A stretch of DNA of 64,000 bases from Ponticaulis sp. (GTDB taxonomy: Bacteria; Pseudomonadota; Alphaproteobacteria; Caulobacterales; Hyphomonadaceae). Below the pieces are notes generated by a model. That model had not been told where the DNA came from. It was given only the letters and a program-made list of their open reading frames with translations, and did no database searches. Shown here in pieces: positions 62,371 to 64,000 of the stretch (position 1 is the first letter of the stretch; every line of letters begins with the position of its first letter). The translations under genes and the position numbers were made by a program. The stretch is taken from NCBI GenBank assembly GCA_002692725.1, contig NZLU01000023.1, positions 310,001 to 374,000 on the forward strand. Reading direction: 5' to 3'.

Positions 62371-64000
62371 ATGTTCGACGTATTTCAGGGTCTGTTCTTA
62401 GAGGGATCGACAGTTCTCCAAACTGCGATCTTTCTCGCTGGGTGCGCGATACTCATCGTGATGGGCCTGTCCTTTGAGAAGGCGTTTTCCAAAGTGATGG
62501 CGGGTCGGACCGTCTTTCCGATCATTCTGACCATTCTGCTCGCACAGATCTTTTTCAGCCATACCGTTCTGAGCTTGCTGGTGTTTCAGTCACCGGAGCA
62601 GGTCAAACTGGCTGAGGGGGAAATCATCACGCTGATGATTGCTTCCTTTGGCTGTGCGGCGCTTACTTTCCTTCTCAACGGCCAACGCCGTTTCAAGCTG
62701 GTTCGATACTGTTCCGGCTCCATCATGGCGGCGGTTTATATCGTCATTGCAGTCGTCGCGACCTTCATGGCGCTCCCCGCTGGCAATATGTCCGTCAATT
62801 TTCTGCCGCTCGCCATTTCGATAGTCGGCGTCATCGGCGCATGTGGTGCCATCCTCTGGTATCTGATTGCGAATGGCGGTGTCAGGTCTGCCATTGCGGG
62901 CATGGCTTTGCTCACCCTGGCCTTCACCATTTTCCAGATGACCCTGGCGGCCTCCATCACGATCTCTCCTGACGAATATTCCATGCTCAGCCACACTGGA
63001 AAGGGAGAACTTTGGCTGGAGATCTTCCTGGCCGTGCTGTCAGTGATGGCGCTCGCTTTATGCGCCGTGATGGGAAACAATCCACGTCAGCACTGGCGTC
63101 GCTATGCGGTCACGGCTTTGCTGGTCTCGATCATGTCCGTGTCGATTTTTATCGCGAACGAGATGTCGCTGCGGTATTCAAACGCGCATTTTGAACTGTC
63201 TCGTCTGATTGAATCGCTGAACGCGCAACGGTCGTCGCTTTATGTGAAATCGCTGCAATTCTACAAAGATTCCGACGCTGCGACGCTCTCTCAGAAAGTT
63301 TCGTCTGACGTGTTTACAGGCATGCAGACCTATTTTGACACATCGATCCAGATTGATGAGCTTATCCGAAATGTTGGTGTCGAACAGTCTATTCGGGACG
63401 CTTACACCTCCCGGACGTTCGAGTTAGAGTATGAGGGGCAGGATACGCTCAAATCCGAAATTCACGATTTTTACAATTATCTGAAGTCGACCTTTGGCCT
63501 TCAATCCTCATTCACGGACTTTAGCGAAATTGAGCAAATCGCCTTCGAACGTAGGCTCAATGCGTTTTCCAATCTGATTATTTCAAAGGCCCGCAATGCC
63601 TCTGACATTCAGATCATGATCAAGGAAATGGTTCTGATTGGTGGCTTCTTCATCATAACCTTCCTGATTTTCGGTGTTTTCCTTCCGGCTCACAAGTCGA
63701 CGATCAATGCCCTCGATGCATTGGAGGCGGAGAAAGCCCGGATCTACAAGCTCGCTCTTTGTGCTGAGCACACCACCAAGGGCATTGTTCTGACGAATGG
63801 CCGGGGCCAGATTACCTGGTGCAACGATGCGTTCTGCGACATGACCGGCTACAGATTCGGTGAGCTTGAGGGCAAGACACTTCTCCAGGCGACGCGCAAT
63901 CCGGAAGCCGATCAAAGTGAGCTTGATCGTGTCTTTGGTGAGGTCCGCGGGATGCGCCCAACGGATATTGAGGTTCTCGCAAGACGGAAAGACAATTCCG
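62371..64000 (+). CDS. Multi-TM PAS sensor protein (truncated by window end)
   Basis: 543 codons with no stop before the window edge. About eight transmembrane helices occupy residues 15-265, a roughly 145-residue outside loop follows (about 268-415), then a ninth helix (VLIGGFFIITFLIFGVFLPA, about 421-440). The PAS domain (GIVLTNGRGQITWCNDAFCD, about 471-490) begins the cytoplasmic part. It lacks the LOV cysteine motif. The N-terminal bundle has a faint likeness to MHYT sensors without their MHYT residues. A kinase or cyclic-di-GMP output domain probably follows outside the window. Confidence 0.75.
   Translation, partial: MFDVFQGLFLEGSTVLQTAIFLAGCAILIVMGLSFEKAFSKVMAGRTVFPIILTILLAQIFFSHTVLSLLVFQSPEQVKLAEGEIITLMIASFGCAALTFLLNGQRRFKLVRYCSGSIMAAVYIVIAVVATFMALPAGNMSVNFLPLAISIVGVIGACGAILWYLIANGGVRSAIAGMALLTLAFTIFQMTLAASITISPDEYSMLSHTGKGELWLEIFLAVLSVMALALCAVMGNNPRQHWRRYAVTALLVSIMSVSIFIANEMSLRYSNAHFELSRLIESLNAQRSSLYVKSLQFYKDSDAATLSQKVSSDVFTGMQTYFDTSIQIDELIRNVGVEQSIRDAYTSRTFELEYEGQDTLKSEIHDFYNYLKSTFGLQSSFTDFSEIEQIAFERRLNAFSNLIISKARNASDIQIMIKEMVLIGGFFIITFLIFGVFLPAHKSTINALDALEAEKARIYKLALCAEHTTKGIVLTNGRGQITWCNDAFCDMTGYRFGELEGKTLLQATRNPEADQSELDRVFGEVRGMRPTDIEVLARRKDNS

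Noticed and set aside
63790..63960. LOV-type light-sensing PAS domain in the terminal sensor
   Set aside because: The PAS region lacks the conserved GRNCRFLQ cysteine motif needed for flavin photochemistry.

Overview
The window looks like chromosome from an alphaproteobacterium, most likely Caulobacterales/Hyphomonadaceae. The evidence is the gene order rpmH-rnpA-yidC-engB-argB-dapD-dapE, the tight truA-fmt-def group, the lptC-lptA-lptB-rpoN-hpf-ptsN run, and many TonB-dependent receptors next to TetR genes. The family name is an inference from gene order and protein character. No search was run.

Layout. 0.1-5.8 kb: a DcaP-like porin followed by acetyl-CoA synthetase, then a small membrane protein and propionyl-CoA synthetase on the minus strand. 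6.0-32.9 kb: an accessory catabolic region bounded by two copies of a 97-bp sequence. The right copy is the trailer and terminator of a tRNA-Arg(ACG) gene. Inside are an MmyB-like regulator/oxidoreductase pair, an HxlR regulator/FAD oxidoreductase pair, two TonB-dependent receptors, two periplasmic sulfatases, three TetR regulators, a CoA ligase, a type I extradiol dioxygenase, two FAH-fold enzymes, a flavin hydroxylase, a Tat-exported amidohydrolase and a GST. One VOC gene is broken. 33-42.8 kb: P1 peptidase, gamma-glutamyltransferase, an orphan histidine kinase, a DUF547/TVP38/disulfide-reductase set and a membrane protein with two alpha/beta-hydrolase domains. 43-64 kb: housekeeping core, ending in a truncated multi-TM PAS sensor.

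How it may work together. In the accessory region, outer-membrane uptake by the TonB receptors, desulfation by the sulfatases, ring hydroxylation, extradiol ring cleavage, FAH-type hydrolysis or hydration and CoA activation form a coherent route for a sulfated aromatic compound. The product CoA esters would feed acetyl-CoA and propionyl-CoA metabolism. The strongest new signal is in non-coding DNA. A palindrome of the form TGACYNNNNAGTCA (one copy has a different inner pair) recurs seven times upstream of the CoA ligase, the dioxygenase operon, the second TonB receptor, the second sulfatase, the GST and the broken VOC gene. That defines a single TetR-type regulon. A second palindrome (TTGGAT...ATCCAA) marks the first TonB/TetR pair and the same broken VOC promoter.

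Other points of note: rnpA has no ATG, GTG or TTG in frame before its conserved core and appears to start at ATC; rpmH starts with GTG. No integrase, transposase or CRISPR array was seen.
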